From NCBI RefSeq assembly GCF_003255815.1, contig NC_037686.1, positions 62,844,125 to 62,908,124 of the forward strand: a DNA stretch of 64,000 bases. The letters run 5' to 3'. Shown here piece by piece: positions 11,449-23,899 of this stretch. Every line of letters starts with the position of its first letter. The first letter of the stretch is position 1. Source of the stretch: Theropithecus gelada. Taxonomy: Eukaryota; Chordata; Mammalia; Primates; Cercopithecidae. Both the position numbers and the translations under genes were made by a program. The notes under the pieces were generated by a model. That model was not told the DNA's origin and searched no databases. It saw only the letters and a program-made list of their open reading frames with translations.

Positions 11449-11743
11449 GAGCTGGGCGCGGTGGTTCACACCTGTAATCCCAGCACTTTGGGAGACCGAG
11501 GCAGGCGGATCACTCTGCAGTTTGAGACCAGCCTAGCCAATATGGTGAAACCCCATCTCTACTAAAAATACAAAAATTAGCCTGTTGTGGTGGTGCACAT
11601 CTGTAATCCCAGCTAATGGGAGGCTGAGGCACAAGAATCACTTGAACCTGGGAGGCAGTGGTTGTAGTGAGCCAAGATCGCGCCACTGCACTCCAATCTG
11701 GGTGATAGAGCGAGACTCCATCTAAAAGAAGAAGAAAAGAAAA
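11449..11743 (+). mobile_element. Alu SINE with target duplication
   Basis: Both Alu arms are present with a GAA-rich tail. The 15-bp duplication agaaaatacaggcaa is at 11434-11448 and 11744-11758. Confidence 0.95.
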
Positions 11744-11913
11744 AGAAAATACAGGCAATAAAAGACTGAGTTAAAAGACACTAAGAGCCCACAAGGAAGC
11801 AACAAACTGAACACAGAAAGCAGAAGCTACTGCAGAACAAACAGCTCAGTTTCCTCCAGCAACAAAAGGCAATTATGATGAACACAATCAGTAAATGCCA
11901 AAAAGATACTTGA

Positions 11914-12216
11914 CTTTTTTTTTTTTTTTTTTTTTGAGACGGAGTCTTGCTCTATTGCACAGGCTGGAGTGCAGTGACACGATCTTGGCTCACTGCAACC
12001 TCCACTACCTGGGTTCAAGTGATTCTCCTGCCTTAGCCTCCCAAGTAGCTGGGGTTACAGGCATGCACCAACACGCATGGCTAATTTTTGTAATTTCAGT
12101 AGAACAGGGTTTTGCCTTGTTGGCCAGGCTGGTCTTGAATTCCTGACCTCTGGTGATCCTCCTGCCTCAGCCTCCCAAAGTGCTCGAATTACAGGCATGA
12201 GCCACTGTGCCTGGCC
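11914..12216 (-). mobile_element. Alu SINE with target duplication
   Basis: A full-length antisense Alu starting with poly-T. The duplication agatacttga is at 11904-11913 and 12217-12226. It lies only about 170 bp from the oppositely oriented Alu at 11449-11743, forming an inverted Alu pair. Confidence 0.95.
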
Positions 12217-12274
12217 AGATACTTGATAATTTTAAATACCCTTTCCTGGGAAAGACTAATAGCAATTTTGTAAT

Positions 12275-12810
12275 TTCATCAGCATGATAAAGAAAGTTTA
12301 TGAGAAACTAACAGCAACCTTGATAGTGAGACACTAGAGAAATCTCAATTCAACTTTGAAATAAGACAAGAATGGCCACAATCACTGTCCATATTTAACA
12401 TATTCCGGAGGTTTTAACTAAATGTAATAGATTTTAAAAAGGAATAGGAGCTGTGAACCTTGAACATTTTTTAAAATGTGTGATTTGTAGGTGATCCACC
12501 TAGAGAACACGGTCAAATAAAACAGAAAAGAATTTAATAAGCTGCCTAGCAAAATAATTTTATAAGACTCAGTTGCTTTATTGTATATCATATCCAAAAG
12601 AACAGCAAAATTTACACGTGCATATGTATATGCAGGTATAAATGTGTGCCCGTGTGAATAGATTTGAATGTATCTCAAGAATTTATAGGATTCAAACAAA
12701 GAAATTTGCTAATTTATCAAAGGAAATAAAAGAAGTCTTGAATAAATGGAGGCATGTCCTATGCTCCTCTATGGCAAGACACAATGTTGAGAATGCATCC
12801 AAAATATTTT
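12275..12810 (+). mobile_element. Old L1 ORF2 fragment
   Basis: Degenerate L1 ORF2 order is visible: 'agacaagaatggccacaatc', then 'ttgtaggtgatcc', the 'agactcagttgc' word and 'ggaaataaaagaagtcttga' near the end. It is riddled with stops. Confidence 0.65.
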
Positions 12811-13469
12811 TTTTAGTTACCTGGAATTTTATACTCTTTTCCATTATTAAGCAGGTCAGGCTCTGAACGGCTATTCATGAGGCACTTATTGACAGCACTC
12901 TGTAAAAAGGTCTTCACTTAGTACATTGCAGAAATGTTATATGTTTGCACAGTCAATCACTGAAGACCTTTTGCAACACACACATCCCCATAAAAGTAAG
13001 CAATGGATGAACTGCTGTGAAAGTGCTCCCAGGAGCAGAAATCCACACCCTGGTTCTTACCTGGTTTTAGCATTGCCACGAGCCCAGCAAACTTCACCTA
13101 CGACTCCCTTGGCCACTGTTCTTTTCTTCCTCCACTGTTTTTAGTCCCCCTCTCTTGAGGGTCTCAAGGTTTCAAGGAAATAAGTACTTACACACACATC
13201 TTAAGCACTCCAGACCTCAAGCATCAGGCCCGGGTAAGTGCTAAGTTTTTCTTTGGGAATTTTTCTAAATGACACCAGGAAGCAGCAGCCAGCACAGCTA
13301 TGTGGACAAACAGGAACTTGCAGATACCCACTATCTCTTTCCCCCAGTTCCAGTCCCCTGACAAAGCTCATGCCCTTCTCCTCTGCATTCCACATCCCCT
13401 TCTGCTGCAACTATTTGATAACATTGCACACTGCATTATGGCTACTTAGTAAAGTGGGTGAGAGTTGCC
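12811..13469. other. Unassigned intergenic DNA
   Basis: No gene, RNA or named repeat is visible. Confidence 0.4.
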
Positions 13470-13565
13470 ATCCTGTAAGTAAAACAGTGTGAGCTTTGCA
13501 GAGAGACCTGGGTTCAAATCCTGTTCCATGCCTGGCTAGCTGTGGGACCTCCAGTCCCCAGCACA
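13470..13565 (-). mobile_element. MIR SINE remnant
   Basis: The tRNA-derived part of MIR in antisense: 'gacctgggttcaaatcctg', then 'ggctagctgtgggacct'. The 'ggttcaaatcc' B-box word is a MIR relic, not a tRNA gene. Confidence 0.75.
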
Positions 13566-14044
13566 CTGATGGCAGCGCAGATCCCGGCTAGGCCACGGCC
13601 AGTCACCCAGGAAGGCAGCCCCCACCTCATGTTACCCGTGGCCCAGTGGGTTCCACTCTTGTCAGTGTCCACTGACGGTGTTTTAACGCTCTCCGTGTTA
13701 AAAAGGTTGTTTTGCCTCCTGAACTCTCAATACTGCTGTGTCTCAGATTATTTAAAGAAAATTTCATTTTCCAAAATGGCAGAAACCCCATATTGCTTAA
13801 ATTAAGATATATTCTTTCGAGAATTTTTTACTGAGAACATTTTCATCTGCAACTGGACAATGTAGCTTATATCTGAACTGCTTAGTTAGCATCTACAGAA
13901 CAGTCACTGTCCCCAAAACCCACCACCTTAGCAAGGTGCCTGAATGAGGGAGGGTCTCCAGTTTCCGCCACACCTTGGGCCGCCCCTCCCTGGAATCTGA
14001 ATCTGGTACGATGTTATCTAACGTGGTTAAGATCACATCTCTCA
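13566..14044. other. Unassigned intergenic DNA
   Basis: Nothing recognisable. Confidence 0.4.
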
Positions 14045-14157
14045 GGCTCCCCGAATCCAGTCCAATACACACCTTGTTGAATTTATTAACAACCTTGCAT
14101 TTCACGCTCCAAAGTGTCTTGATTTGGGTGACAAACTCTATGGTCACCCTAAGAGCC
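14045..14157. repeat. Copy A of a local 113-bp duplicated segment
   Basis: This aligns without gaps to 15226-15338, with about 15 differences in 113 positions (roughly 87 percent identical, counted by eye). Shared words include 'caccttgttg', 'aagtgtcttgattt' and 'caccctaagagcc'. The minus strand is open in the same frame in both copies. However, about 11 of 35 aligned residues differ, so coding selection is not supported. I do not recognise the family. Confidence 0.8.
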
Positions 14158-15225
14158 ACGAAGGGGGCTGTGGGTTTGAAGGAAACCCCTCGGTTCCAGG
14201 AAAACCAGGACAGTGGGTCATCCTTGATAGAGCAGGGACCAGGACCCCCTGGGTCCAGCCCACCTTCCCTCATGGCCAGCTCGCTTAAGGGGCTGGGGTA
14301 TGTCTTCTAGCCAGGTCTCAGTTAGGACTGCCCTCAGCCATCAGAAAGCGTCTAACAATTCTGGCTTTCAAAGGGGGCAGGGCCAGAGTCTCACCCTCCT
14401 CTTCCTAGGACATGTGGCCTATTTGAAAAGTTGCCTCCTTGTCCCCGAAGACTACACGGCTTCAGGAAGGGCAGGCTGCATCAGCCGGAAAAGGTCCTTC
14501 CATAGCCCTGCCCCAGGCAAGGGCATTTATTCACCCTTACCTGCACCTGCTTGAGGTGGTCAACGGTGGTTCCGAAAACCAAACAGTGTCCTGAGGGAAC
14601 CAGCTCTTTCATCCACTGGAGAGAGAAGACAGCGCATCTTATAAAATAAACAGATGCACCAATATACGAATAAATACTTTAAATTCTTTCTCACCTGCTG
14701 GCACACTCTACGTAAAGTTGTCCCCTTTGTCTTATGTTTGTGTTTTGTGTTTGTCTCTGGACCCTCCAGCTTGAATATGTGTTCCTTGGTGTGAAGACTG
14801 CCTTGTTCACTGTGTTTGTGTTTGCCTGGTACCAGGTAGTTTCTCAAGACTTTGACGTGCTGACTCCAGGACAGCCCCAGGCAAACCCAGACAGCTGATC
14901 ACCCTAGCTCTATCCCCAGTGCCAAGGGCAGTGCCCAGTATAGAGTAAGAGTTCACGAAACAATTGCTGCCTGGCTATGATCTTGACTCTTATTTTGCAG
15001 TTTTGTTCTTAGAATTTGAAGAGTGGGAAGGAAGTGCCAAAATGCCCATTAGGATCTTAATAAATACAAGTGCTAGCTCAAAGGGAGAGCTTAAAGCTTT
15101 CTCCCGCTGGGCCCTCACTCCATCCCAGAAGGAGATAGGATGCCACGGTTGACCAGATGCACCAGCCTGCCTCCTGCCAAGCAGCACCATCCTCTCTGTC
15201 TATGCTTTCTGCATCACTTCGCTTG
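14158..15225. other. Unassigned DNA between the two 113-bp copies
   Basis: No gene or named repeat is visible. The homology of the two copies stops within a few bases on both sides of each copy. Confidence 0.4.
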
Positions 15226-15338
15226 GGCTCCCTGAAACCAGTCCAATATTCACCTTGTTGTATTTATTACCAAGCTTGCATTTCATTTTCAAAAGTGTCT
15301 TGATTTGGATGACAAATTCCATGGCCACCCTAAGAGCC
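15226..15338. repeat. Copy B of a local 113-bp duplicated segment
   Basis: Gap-free partner of 14045-14157, same orientation, 1181 bp away. See copy A for the comparison. It may be a local duplication or two copies of an interspersed family I cannot name. Confidence 0.8.
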
Positions 15339-16188
15339 CTGTATCTAGGGGCTGGAAGACCAGATGCTGCACCTGCCAGAATCCCTGGCAGCCAGATTCC
15401 AGATGAGATTCTGTCAACCAAAGGCACTTGCATGAGGTCTGGAAATCAGAAGAGAAGTAGGATTTCATTTCTGTCAAACTGACAGTCACAATTGTCACAA
15501 TTCCACTTATGGAAATGTGTGCTTGTCGTTCTTCTTTAGCTGTGGTGAGGAGATGTGAGGGCTTTGCACAGAGGAGACTTGAAGCAGCCTCCTTTCTGGG
15601 ATCTTCCCGGAAACTCCCTACACCCTGCACCCGAGCTGGAGACAGCTGTAGATGGGCCAGTGGATTCTTCCAGTGCTGGAACTTCTGACTTGTTGAAACC
15701 TCCAAGTCAGTCTGAACTCAGGAGGCTCCTTCAAGCCTGTGCATGCAGGACTTCAGATTCGCAACTCCCTCACCCTCTGTTTTAAATGCTATTCTGCATA
15801 AATGTCTAGATTTTTTTCCCTCTTCCTGACTAGCCTTTAACTGCTACCTTGGGTCTAATACATTGCTAGTGAGGGAAATGTCAGTCGGCCTTGTTGAAAG
15901 GGAAACCAAGGTGAATGTGGCCACTGCCTGGGGTTCCCGCCCACAGCTTCTCTGCCCACTGCAGGCACACAGTACAGCATATCCTCTTTCCCTGCCCCTC
16001 CAGGACGGTGCCACGGCTCTGACAGAGCATCCTCAGGGAAAGATCCAGAGGCAGAAAAGGCTCCTTCACCAGCAAGGAAAACCTTTCACTGCAGACGCTT
16101 TCATGCCTCCTTGACCAGAACTGAGCTGATTTACATCTATTTTACCTATCACGAAATCACAAACTACCCCAAAGTTTAGTAGCCTCCT
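15339..16188. other. Unassigned intergenic DNA
   Basis: No recognisable gene or repeat. Confidence 0.4.
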
Positions 16189-16709
16189 AGTGGTCCCCAA
16201 CCTTTTTGGCACCAGGGACCGATTTCATGGAAGACAATTTTTCCACGGACCAGGGACACGGGATGGTTTCGGGATGATTCAAACACATTACCTTTATTGT
16301 GCACTTTATTTCTATTATTATTACATTGTAATATATAATGAAATAATTATACAACTCACCATCATGTAGAATCAGTGGGAGCCCTGAGCTTGTTTTCCTG
16401 CAACTAGATATCTGTGGGTGATGGGAGACAGTGACCGATCATCAGGCATTAGATTTTCATAAGGAGCCTGCAGCCTAGATCCCTCACATGCACAGTTCAC
16501 AATAGGGTTCGTGCTCCTATGAGAATGTAATGCTGCTGCTGATCTGACAGGAGGCTGAGCTCAGGTGGTAATGTGAGCAACAGCGAGCAGCTGTAAATAC
16601 AGATGCAGCTTCACTTGCTCCCCTGCTGCTCACATCCTGCTATGTGGCCTCGTTCCTAACAGGCCACAGACTGGTATCAGTCAACTGCGTGGGGGCTGGG
16701 GACCGCTGG
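16189..16709 (-). mobile_element. MER1A DNA transposon (hAT-Charlie type)
   Basis: The element runs from one terminal inverted repeat ('tagtggtccccaaccttttt') to the other ('gggggctggggaccgctg'). The length of 521 bp fits the longer MER1A form. Internal words such as 'cacagttcacaatagggttc' and 'ctgatctgacaggaggctga' are diagnostic. It is non-autonomous with no transposase. I could not see a convincing 8-bp target duplication. Confidence 0.9.
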
Positions 16710-16763
16710 CTTAAACAAAAGCAGTTCATAATTCTGCAGGGCAGCTATCTGGGCAGTTCTGTG

Positions 16764-16863
16764 CTGCTCTTATCTCTTTCTCTATCTCTGTCTTATGTAG
16801 CAGTTCCTGGGTTTCTCTCTCCTCTCTCCTGTTTTCTGTGTGTTCTCTCTCTCTCTCTGTCTG
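16764..16863. repeat. CT-rich low-complexity tract
   Basis: Pyrimidine-rich DNA with short (TC)n runs, the longest around 16845-16858. Confidence 0.8.
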
Positions 16864-16867
16864 GCAT

Positions 16868-17354
16868 AATTTAGGTATTAAGGGCTGCCGTATTACCACA
16901 AATTTAGTAGTTTAAATTTAAAAAAAGTTAGGTCAGGAGTCCAGTGTGGGTCTCACAGAGCTCAAATGGAAGTAGCAGCAGGGCTCTGTGCCCTTCTGAA
17001 GGCTCCAGGTGAGAGGGAACCTGCTCCATGCCTCTGCCAGCTTCTGGAAGCAGCTGCTTTCCTTGGCTCATGGCCCCACTCCATCTCTAAGTCCGCAGCA
17101 TGGCACTGGCCTGAACCTTCTTCCCTCTTCAGATCTCCTGCTCACTCCACTCTGCCTCTCTCATCCACTTTAAAGACTCTGGGATTACACTAGGCAAACT
17201 TGAATAATCCAGGCTAAACTAATCTCTCCACCTCGAGGTCCTTAACCTTAGTCGCATGTGCAAAGTTCTTTTTGTCATGAAAAGTCATATATTTACAGGT
17301 TCCAGGGATTAGGATATGGATATTCTTGGAAGGGTCATTATTCTGCCTACCACA
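16868..17354 (-). mobile_element. MLT1-type solo LTR (ERVL-MaLR)
   Basis: Antisense LTR order: 'ccgtattaccacaaatttag', then 'gaaggctccaggtgagagg', a 'cttggctcatggcccc' block, 'aatccaggctaaactaatct' and 'cattattctgcctaccaca' at the end. It has no internal region, so it is a solo LTR. It is an old fossil with no coding capacity. Confidence 0.8.
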
Positions 17355-18609
17355 CCAGCCAGATACAAATTAATTTCCTTTCTTCTTCCCAAAAGCATTG
17401 GCTCAGGCTTATTCAAAGCCCTAGTGCTTGGCACAGAAATAAGCGGAATTATCTGGGAAAATCCACTCATTCAAGGTGTTCACTGCTCTGGTTTGAGGAC
17501 TGCCGGAAAGACACTTTGAAGGAAAAGATCATGAAAAATAAAGATAGAAGAAAAAATATTCAACTAAAGTTAAACAATATACACACATTTAATATGTTAT
17601 CAAGTAAAGATACCAATTCATTAAAATATTTTTTTTCAAATGCCTTTAGATGTTTTCCTTTCTAATAATGGTATTCTGGGCTTCCACGGTTTTCCAAATG
17701 TTAGGATCCACAGGCACTATACAAGAAAATGAGAAATAAGATGAAAACAAAGTTGGGTTAAAGTCCATGATTACGTATGCAGAGTGAGTTATATTTTATA
17801 CCTTTGACTTATTTTAAGTCATTTTATCAAGATCCCATTTACTTAAATTTTCTCTGCTATTGCGATCACATTTCCTCTTCTCCCGTTCTTTAATTTATGC
17901 ATATTGATTTCTCTAGGGACCTTTTCAATTCTTCCTTCTTGTATTGTTTCTCTTCTTCATTCTGAGCACCAGCATGCCTTTCTCTTGCTTAATTTCCTCT
18001 CAGAGGAGCCATTCCTCCACTTCAGTGCCCTCAATAAAAAGCTGCGATGTCCTCAAAGTTCAAAGTTGCATCACGGGCATAATTTTCCTTGTAGTCCAAC
18101 TGTGTAATCAGATTGTTCCTTCACCAACATTGATCAGGTTTCAGACGTGCGCATAAATGAGCTGAAACTCTTAATTTTCCTGCATTTATTAAAACCAGAA
18201 ACAGAAATATCTACCATTTTTAACTAGAAACCTAAAATCTTGTCTTACACATTGATATCCAGGACACACATCATTCATGGAAGCTACTCCCCCAGCACAG
18301 AGGCTCCACCTTGATGCCATCTTTGGCTTGTCCTTTTTACGCTTCATCTTCAACCACCAAGTCCTGAAGAGTCTCCATGAAAATATTTGTAAGAGTGACC
18401 TCTGCCTCTCCACCTCCATTCTCACCATTCCCAGCTCTCAAAGAATCTATTATGGAGCCAGAGATTCACCTTCTCCTAACTCATCCTACAACAGCTTTCC
18501 CTCAGGTCCACATTCTGAAAGAATGCTTTCAGAGTAACAGTACTGACAGACAGATGCCCCACAAACCATCTCACTTAATGCTCTGATGATTCACATGCCA
18601 GGTTGTGAC
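17355..18609. other. Unassigned intergenic DNA
   Basis: No gene or named repeat is visible. Confidence 0.4.
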
Positions 18610-18840
18610 TATTGGATGGTTGCTATGTGTCTGACACCCTCTAATGCTTTATACGTTTCATTCATTTAACTGTTTTTAAAATATTAGCAGGAATTGCTAC
18701 TATTTTCATGCTACATTTGAGGAAACTGAGGCACCGAGTGGTTAAGTATTTTTCCCAATGTCCTCCCTCACCCTCTAGGTAGCAAAGCGAGGATTTCAAC
18801 CCAGATATCTGACTAGACCCATGCTTTTAACCTCAACACC
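18610..18840 (+). mobile_element. MIR SINE
   Basis: A clear MIR in sense orientation: 'tgctatgtgtctgacaccc', then 'acatttgaggaaactgaggc', and near the end 'gaggatttcaacccagat' with 'catgcttttaacctc'. Confidence 0.88.
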
Positions 18841-19261
18841 CCATAGCCCACCCATGGGTGTTATTTTCCCCCCACTCAACACATAATAAAATGAGCATCA
18901 CAGCAGTTAGGAAGCCAGCTACAGTTCTGTGGGTAAGTGATTCCTTTTAAGATACCCCTTGAGTCAGAAATGTAAATTAACCAACTGACTCCCTAAGGCA
19001 ATGATTCCCAAAGTGCACCCTCCAATTGCCACTGACATCTTGGAAAATGTTCATTATGTGGATAAACAGGATTAGGAAATTCTACACACTTTATTCCCAT
19101 TTTGTAGACACAGAAATCACTCAACACAGCACATTAAAAGCTCTGGTAAGTTCATCAGCAAAGAAGTTTATCAAGCTTCGTTTAACCCACTGTTTCTCAA
19201 ACTATACTGGTCTACAAATAATGTCATTTTATTCAATGACATTTCATTGTAATATTGATGA
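18841..19261. other. Unassigned intergenic DNA
   Basis: Nothing recognisable. Confidence 0.4.
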
Positions 19262-19560
19262 GAAAAAAAATTGATGCCTGGCTGAGGCCACTGTCCTTGT
19301 GGAGTTTGCATGTTCTTTCCATGTCTGCATGGGTTTCACGTATTCCAGCTTCCCCCCACATCCCATAGCTGTGCAGGTTAGGTTCCTTGGCATGTCTAAA
19401 TTGTCCCAGTCTGGGTGAGTGTCGGTGTGTGTGAGTGCACACTGTGACCGAACGGCATCCTGTCCAGAGCTGGTTCCTGCCTTGCACACTGAGCTGCTGG
19501 GATGGAATCTGACCTCCTAAAACCCTGAACTTAAATAATTGGGTAAATAATTATCTTGCT
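19262..19560 (+). repeat. Ancient interspersed repeat of uncertain class
   Basis: The words 'gtggagtttgcatgttcttt', 'gtctgcatgggtttcacgta', 'tgtgcaggttaggttcc' and 'gagctgctgggatggaatct' follow, in order, a motif series I recall from a repeat spread widely in vertebrates. I cannot place it in a named family with confidence. Confidence 0.5.
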
Positions 19561-19754
19561 TGTCTTTATTCATCTTTCTTCAAAGTATGTATAGCTCACA
19601 TTTATTTCAATGTTTAATATTATAAGGGTTTGGGGTCTTTATTCAGAAGTTTGGTGATGTTTTTGTGACCAGAAATATGCCATCAAAACTTAACTTTTAT
19701 TTATATCAATTAGCCTATGGTAAAATTAGTTTTGTTACATGTTGTTTTACTTAA

Positions 19755-20155
19755 AGCCACAGTTTCCAAGAACCTATCGATGATGCTAAGCGAGAACTTA
19801 CTGAACAATCGCACATCGCTGAACACTAGGAATCCATTCTAAGAAATCTGTCATTAGGCAACCTCCTTACCGTGTGAAGATCCTAGAGCGCACTTACACA
19901 AAACTAGAAGGTGGAGCCTATCACACACCTAGGCTGTATGTTACAGCCTGTTGCTTCTAGGCTACAAACATGTACAGCACGTTACTGTATGGAATACTGT
20001 AGGTAATTGTAACACAATGTAAGTATTTGTGTTTCTAAACATATCTGAACATAGAAAAGGTAGAGTTTAAATATGGTACTATAACCTTATGGAACTTACC
20101 TCAGTATGTCATATATGTAGTCTGCTGTTTTAGTCTGTCCTTATGCAGCACATGA
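19755..20155 (+). mobile_element. DNA-transposon-like medium-reiteration repeat
   Basis: The order 'aagaacctatcgatgatgct', a 'caaaactagaaggtggagcc' block, 'tgttgcttctaggctacaaa', and the 'gtaacacaatgtaagtattt' word is that of a known primate interspersed family whose name I do not recall with certainty. Confidence 0.55.
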
Positions 20156-20254
20156 CTATAATTTTACCATGAAATTATAGTTTTATATATCATTTATTAG
20201 TATATGCCATTTTTATATTTATATATAAATATAACACATTTGATATAACAATTT

Positions 20255-21030
20255 GATGAAAGAAATCAAAGACCAGAATAAATGGAGACATGCCATATTC
20301 ATGGATAGAAAGACTCAAATGGTAAAGATAGCAACCCTTCCCGAATTTACCTATAGGTTTAATGTAATTCCTATCAATGTTTATATTGGATAAAGAATTC
20401 CTTTACCCAATATTAAGGTTAAATAGTTACAGTAATTACAATAGTATGTTATTGCCAGAGGAATAAATATATAAATAATTGAAACAGAACAGAGAATAGG
20501 ACCACACAAATATGCCCAACAGATTTTTTAAAGGATTTTTTGAAGATGAAGCAATTCAGTGGAGCAAATGGACATCTATAGGGGAAAAAACTAAACCTTG
20601 ACCTAATCCTCACACATTAGACAAAAATTGAATCAAAATGTATCACAGACTTCGGTATAAAATTTAAAAAATAAAACTTTTAGGAAAAAACTGTAATGCA
20701 TACAAAAACCTACACAACTTATAACATTATACAGAATATAATTAATGCAATTATTATCAATTCATAATACTTACACATCTTACACAACCTAATACAATAC
20801 AGCTGAGTGCCCAAACACAGACAAATAAGTACAAGTGAAACTGGGAAAATCTGAATAAAGTAGATGGGCTGTATCAATGTCAATATCCTGGTTGCAATAT
20901 TGTACTGTATTTTATAAGATGTTACCACCAGGAGAAACTGCATAAAGGGCAAGTGGAATCTCTGTGTGTTATTTCTTATAGTTGCATGTGAATCTACAAT
21001 TATCTCAATAAAATTTTCAATTAAAAAAAG
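20255..21030 (+). mobile_element. Old L1, ORF2 end and 3' UTR
   Basis: A degenerate ORF2 3' part is followed by a 3' UTR ('tgtatcaatgtcaatatcct', then 'gcatgtgaatctacaatta'), ending in 'ctcaataaaattttc'. It has no open frame of note on the coding strand. Confidence 0.75.
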
Positions 21031-23629
21031 AGAAGGAAATAACATACCATAAATTTTATGACTCTTTGGTGCTCAGACCAGATCCGGTGCCAGGCAGCTC
21101 CTGCCAAGAATTGGAACTGGGGACTCATTCACCTTTTAAACATGACCAGGAAGGGTATTTAACTTGAGCTTTTGAGCATTACAGTTTCAGCACTGCCTGC
21201 TTTCTCCCACCTCAAACAGATTGTAATACAGATACAAAGCACCATAGGAGTTACTAAACATTGCAGTTCTTTCTTCTCCACAACTTTTAGGAAAGTTGAG
21301 GAATTGTCTGGGCTGCATCCAGAAGGTTAGGTACTTGACTACAGGAAGTAAAAGAAGGTGACACATAACCTTATAAAGTAGCAGTGGAGCTTTCATTTTC
21401 TTCCTTATTACCCAAAATTTCATGTTGAACTTAATCTTGCTCAGTCACCCTAAAGATTTACTACGTGTTTGGCAAAGTTATGTGCTTTAAATGCTGAACA
21501 ATTCCTGCTTCTTGATCCAAATTTAAGGAGTATATAACCAAATATTCATGCCAATTTTGCTCCTTGAGGTAAAGGACAGCACAGTCACGGGTTTATTCTT
21601 GTGTGTGAAAATTTTCAGGGAAATGCAAATGTAAAACTAATTATTCACTCCATTACAGAAAGGGTCTGTATGTGTGAATTCCCTCATGTACTTCTATTCC
21701 AAGAATTCTTTCTTCTCCTACTGTGCTGACATTCTATTGTTTTTCTTATGTAGTTTTTCTACTCCCAATTGAACATGTAAAAATAATTAAAAATCTAAGC
21801 TGTTGGAACTTTAAACTATTTTGAGCCTTAAAGAAATGTGATCACGAGGCCTGAGTCTTGTGACAAGCAGCTGTGACCGAGGCAGCCGTAACTTTTGTTC
21901 CTCTGATGATGAGGATAGATTCGCCTTCTTCCTTACCTACACTGTTTTGTAAAACGCTGTAAAGGGCTAAAGGGTATCAGGGAAGACCCTCACCTCCTCC
22001 TGTTGATCTTCATTATAGATTAACTTCCTTCTTACCTCTCTCACACAAAACCTACACGGCTATCACACTGTTTAAGATGGAATGTTAAATATACTCTTTT
22101 AAATTAGAAAGAAAATGAAAAGCTGCACAGAAAAGAAAATGAACTATAATTGATTAAATTGTCGTAACTCGAAAACCAACCTTGACTAGAAAATGTTGTA
22201 ATCCTGTTAAGTTTCTTTTTCTTCCCATATAAGTAAGACGTTTTTATCTCTGGAATACTGACTCCATTTCTCCAGAATTTTTGATTCCCAGATGGTCATT
22301 CCCAGCTTTCTTTCAAATCAACTCTTTAAAACTAGATTCTGATTCTTTCAATTATTTCAGGTTCACAGAAATATCTTACATTAATAACACCATCCCTTAT
22401 GCTAGGGATATTTTGTTGGCAACATTTACTATACACAACCAATGGCATAAATGTGTTACAAGATTTGTTTCTAACACTTTGTCTGGATTTAAAGTTTATA
22501 TTTCAAGACTGCTATTTACTAATTCATTCCGTGCTTATCATGTATACACTTGATGAAATATGCTGTAATTACAAAAATAATATTAACAAAGTGTTAAAAA
22601 TACAAAGTTTAAATATATGCATGGAAATAAAAGACTAGGAAGAAATACACTAAATTATCTTTAGGTGGATGAACAGGAGTTGATAGTTTTCCTTTTTCTC
22701 TATAATAAGCATGTTTTATTTGATAAAGGGGAAATTTTTTAAAAAAAGAATCTGACATTTTCCTACCACTAGAGAACTACTTTAATGAGGGATAAAATAA
22801 ATAAAAATGATACCAAGATATAAATGGTGGCTGTATCTGGGTTGGCACATTAAAAGAAATCTTTATATTATTTATTCATGAATTTATGTTTATTTTACAA
22901 ATTTAATATGAAAATATATTATTTTTAAAATCAGACAAGAACTTTTAAATAAAAAAATGAATAATTATTTATTGTCTGGATTAATAAGTGCAGCAGTCAA
23001 ATCTTATATAACCTACTATGGTAGCACAGTCCATGAAAACGCAGACACTTCATGAAATGTTCATTGAATAGAATGGGTCCTGAATGCAAGTAAGAATTAA
23101 AAGTATGTTGATGTGCCTGATTTTTAGGCAGATACAGTAATTGCTGAAGTCAGTTTCAGAGAGATAACAACGCATATAATTCAAAGCATTCCATTCAGAC
23201 CAGTGATTCAGAACACACGTCCCACATAGCAGCAGAATCTCCCATTTGAGTTTGCGTCTTGTAAATGGCATAGGATGCCCTTCACAATTTGTCCACAATG
23301 GATTTTTATGAGCTGCAAGACTATACACTCCAGTCACATTCAGAACAGAGAATTTCACTCGGTTTCTCAAACCGTTCTCTTTCAAACTCTGTGCTTTGCA
23401 TGGAAACAGGCCTTCCATGTAGGCTTAGTTCGCTTCCGCCTTCCCCTCAGGATGAGAAGAGCAGTTCCGGTGCTTGAGGGGGGAACTGTCTATTGCAGCT
23501 GCAGGTGAACTCAGGTAAGCTGAGAGAACATGGGCCAGAACACCATAGCATCTCCTAGAGTTGCTACTGGGAGAAAGGCCTCTCATAGACTCCCCGGGCA
23601 GAAGTACACGGCAATGCCCCAATAAAAAC
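21031..23629. other. Unassigned, partly AT-rich intergenic DNA
   Basis: No gene or named repeat is visible in 2.6 kb. The part at 22640-22990 is strongly AT-rich. Confidence 0.4.
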
Positions 23630-23870
23630 ATTTGGAAAGAGCTAACAAACTACTCGTGCATTTACGCTTTGACCCAGCAACTCCACTTCCAGGAATTTGC
23701 TCTGAATACACACCTCCACAAATACAAAACAACATAGAAACGGGTTTTTTTAAAAAAAAAAATTGTGGCATTATTTATAATATCAAAATATTACGAATGA
23801 TTTAACACCCATCCCTGGAAAACTGGTTGGATAAACTATGGTACATCCACATAATACAGCAAGGGAGAAA
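23630..23870 (+). mobile_element. Old L1 3' fragment
   Basis: L1 order: 'gctttgacccagcaactcca', then 'ttccaggaatttgctctgaa', and 'ggataaactatggtacatcc' at the end. Confidence 0.75.
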
Positions 23871-23899
23871 GATGTAGGATGGGAGGCTAGACCAGTCTC

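Noticed and set aside
13500..13560. tRNA-like B-box word (ggttcaaatcc)
   Set aside because: It belongs to an antisense MIR remnant; no cloverleaf can be built around it.
13893..14273. A 126-codon minus-strand frame overlapping the first 113-bp copy
   Set aside because: No family resemblance. The duplicate copy shows many amino-acid changes, and there is no splice or promoter context.
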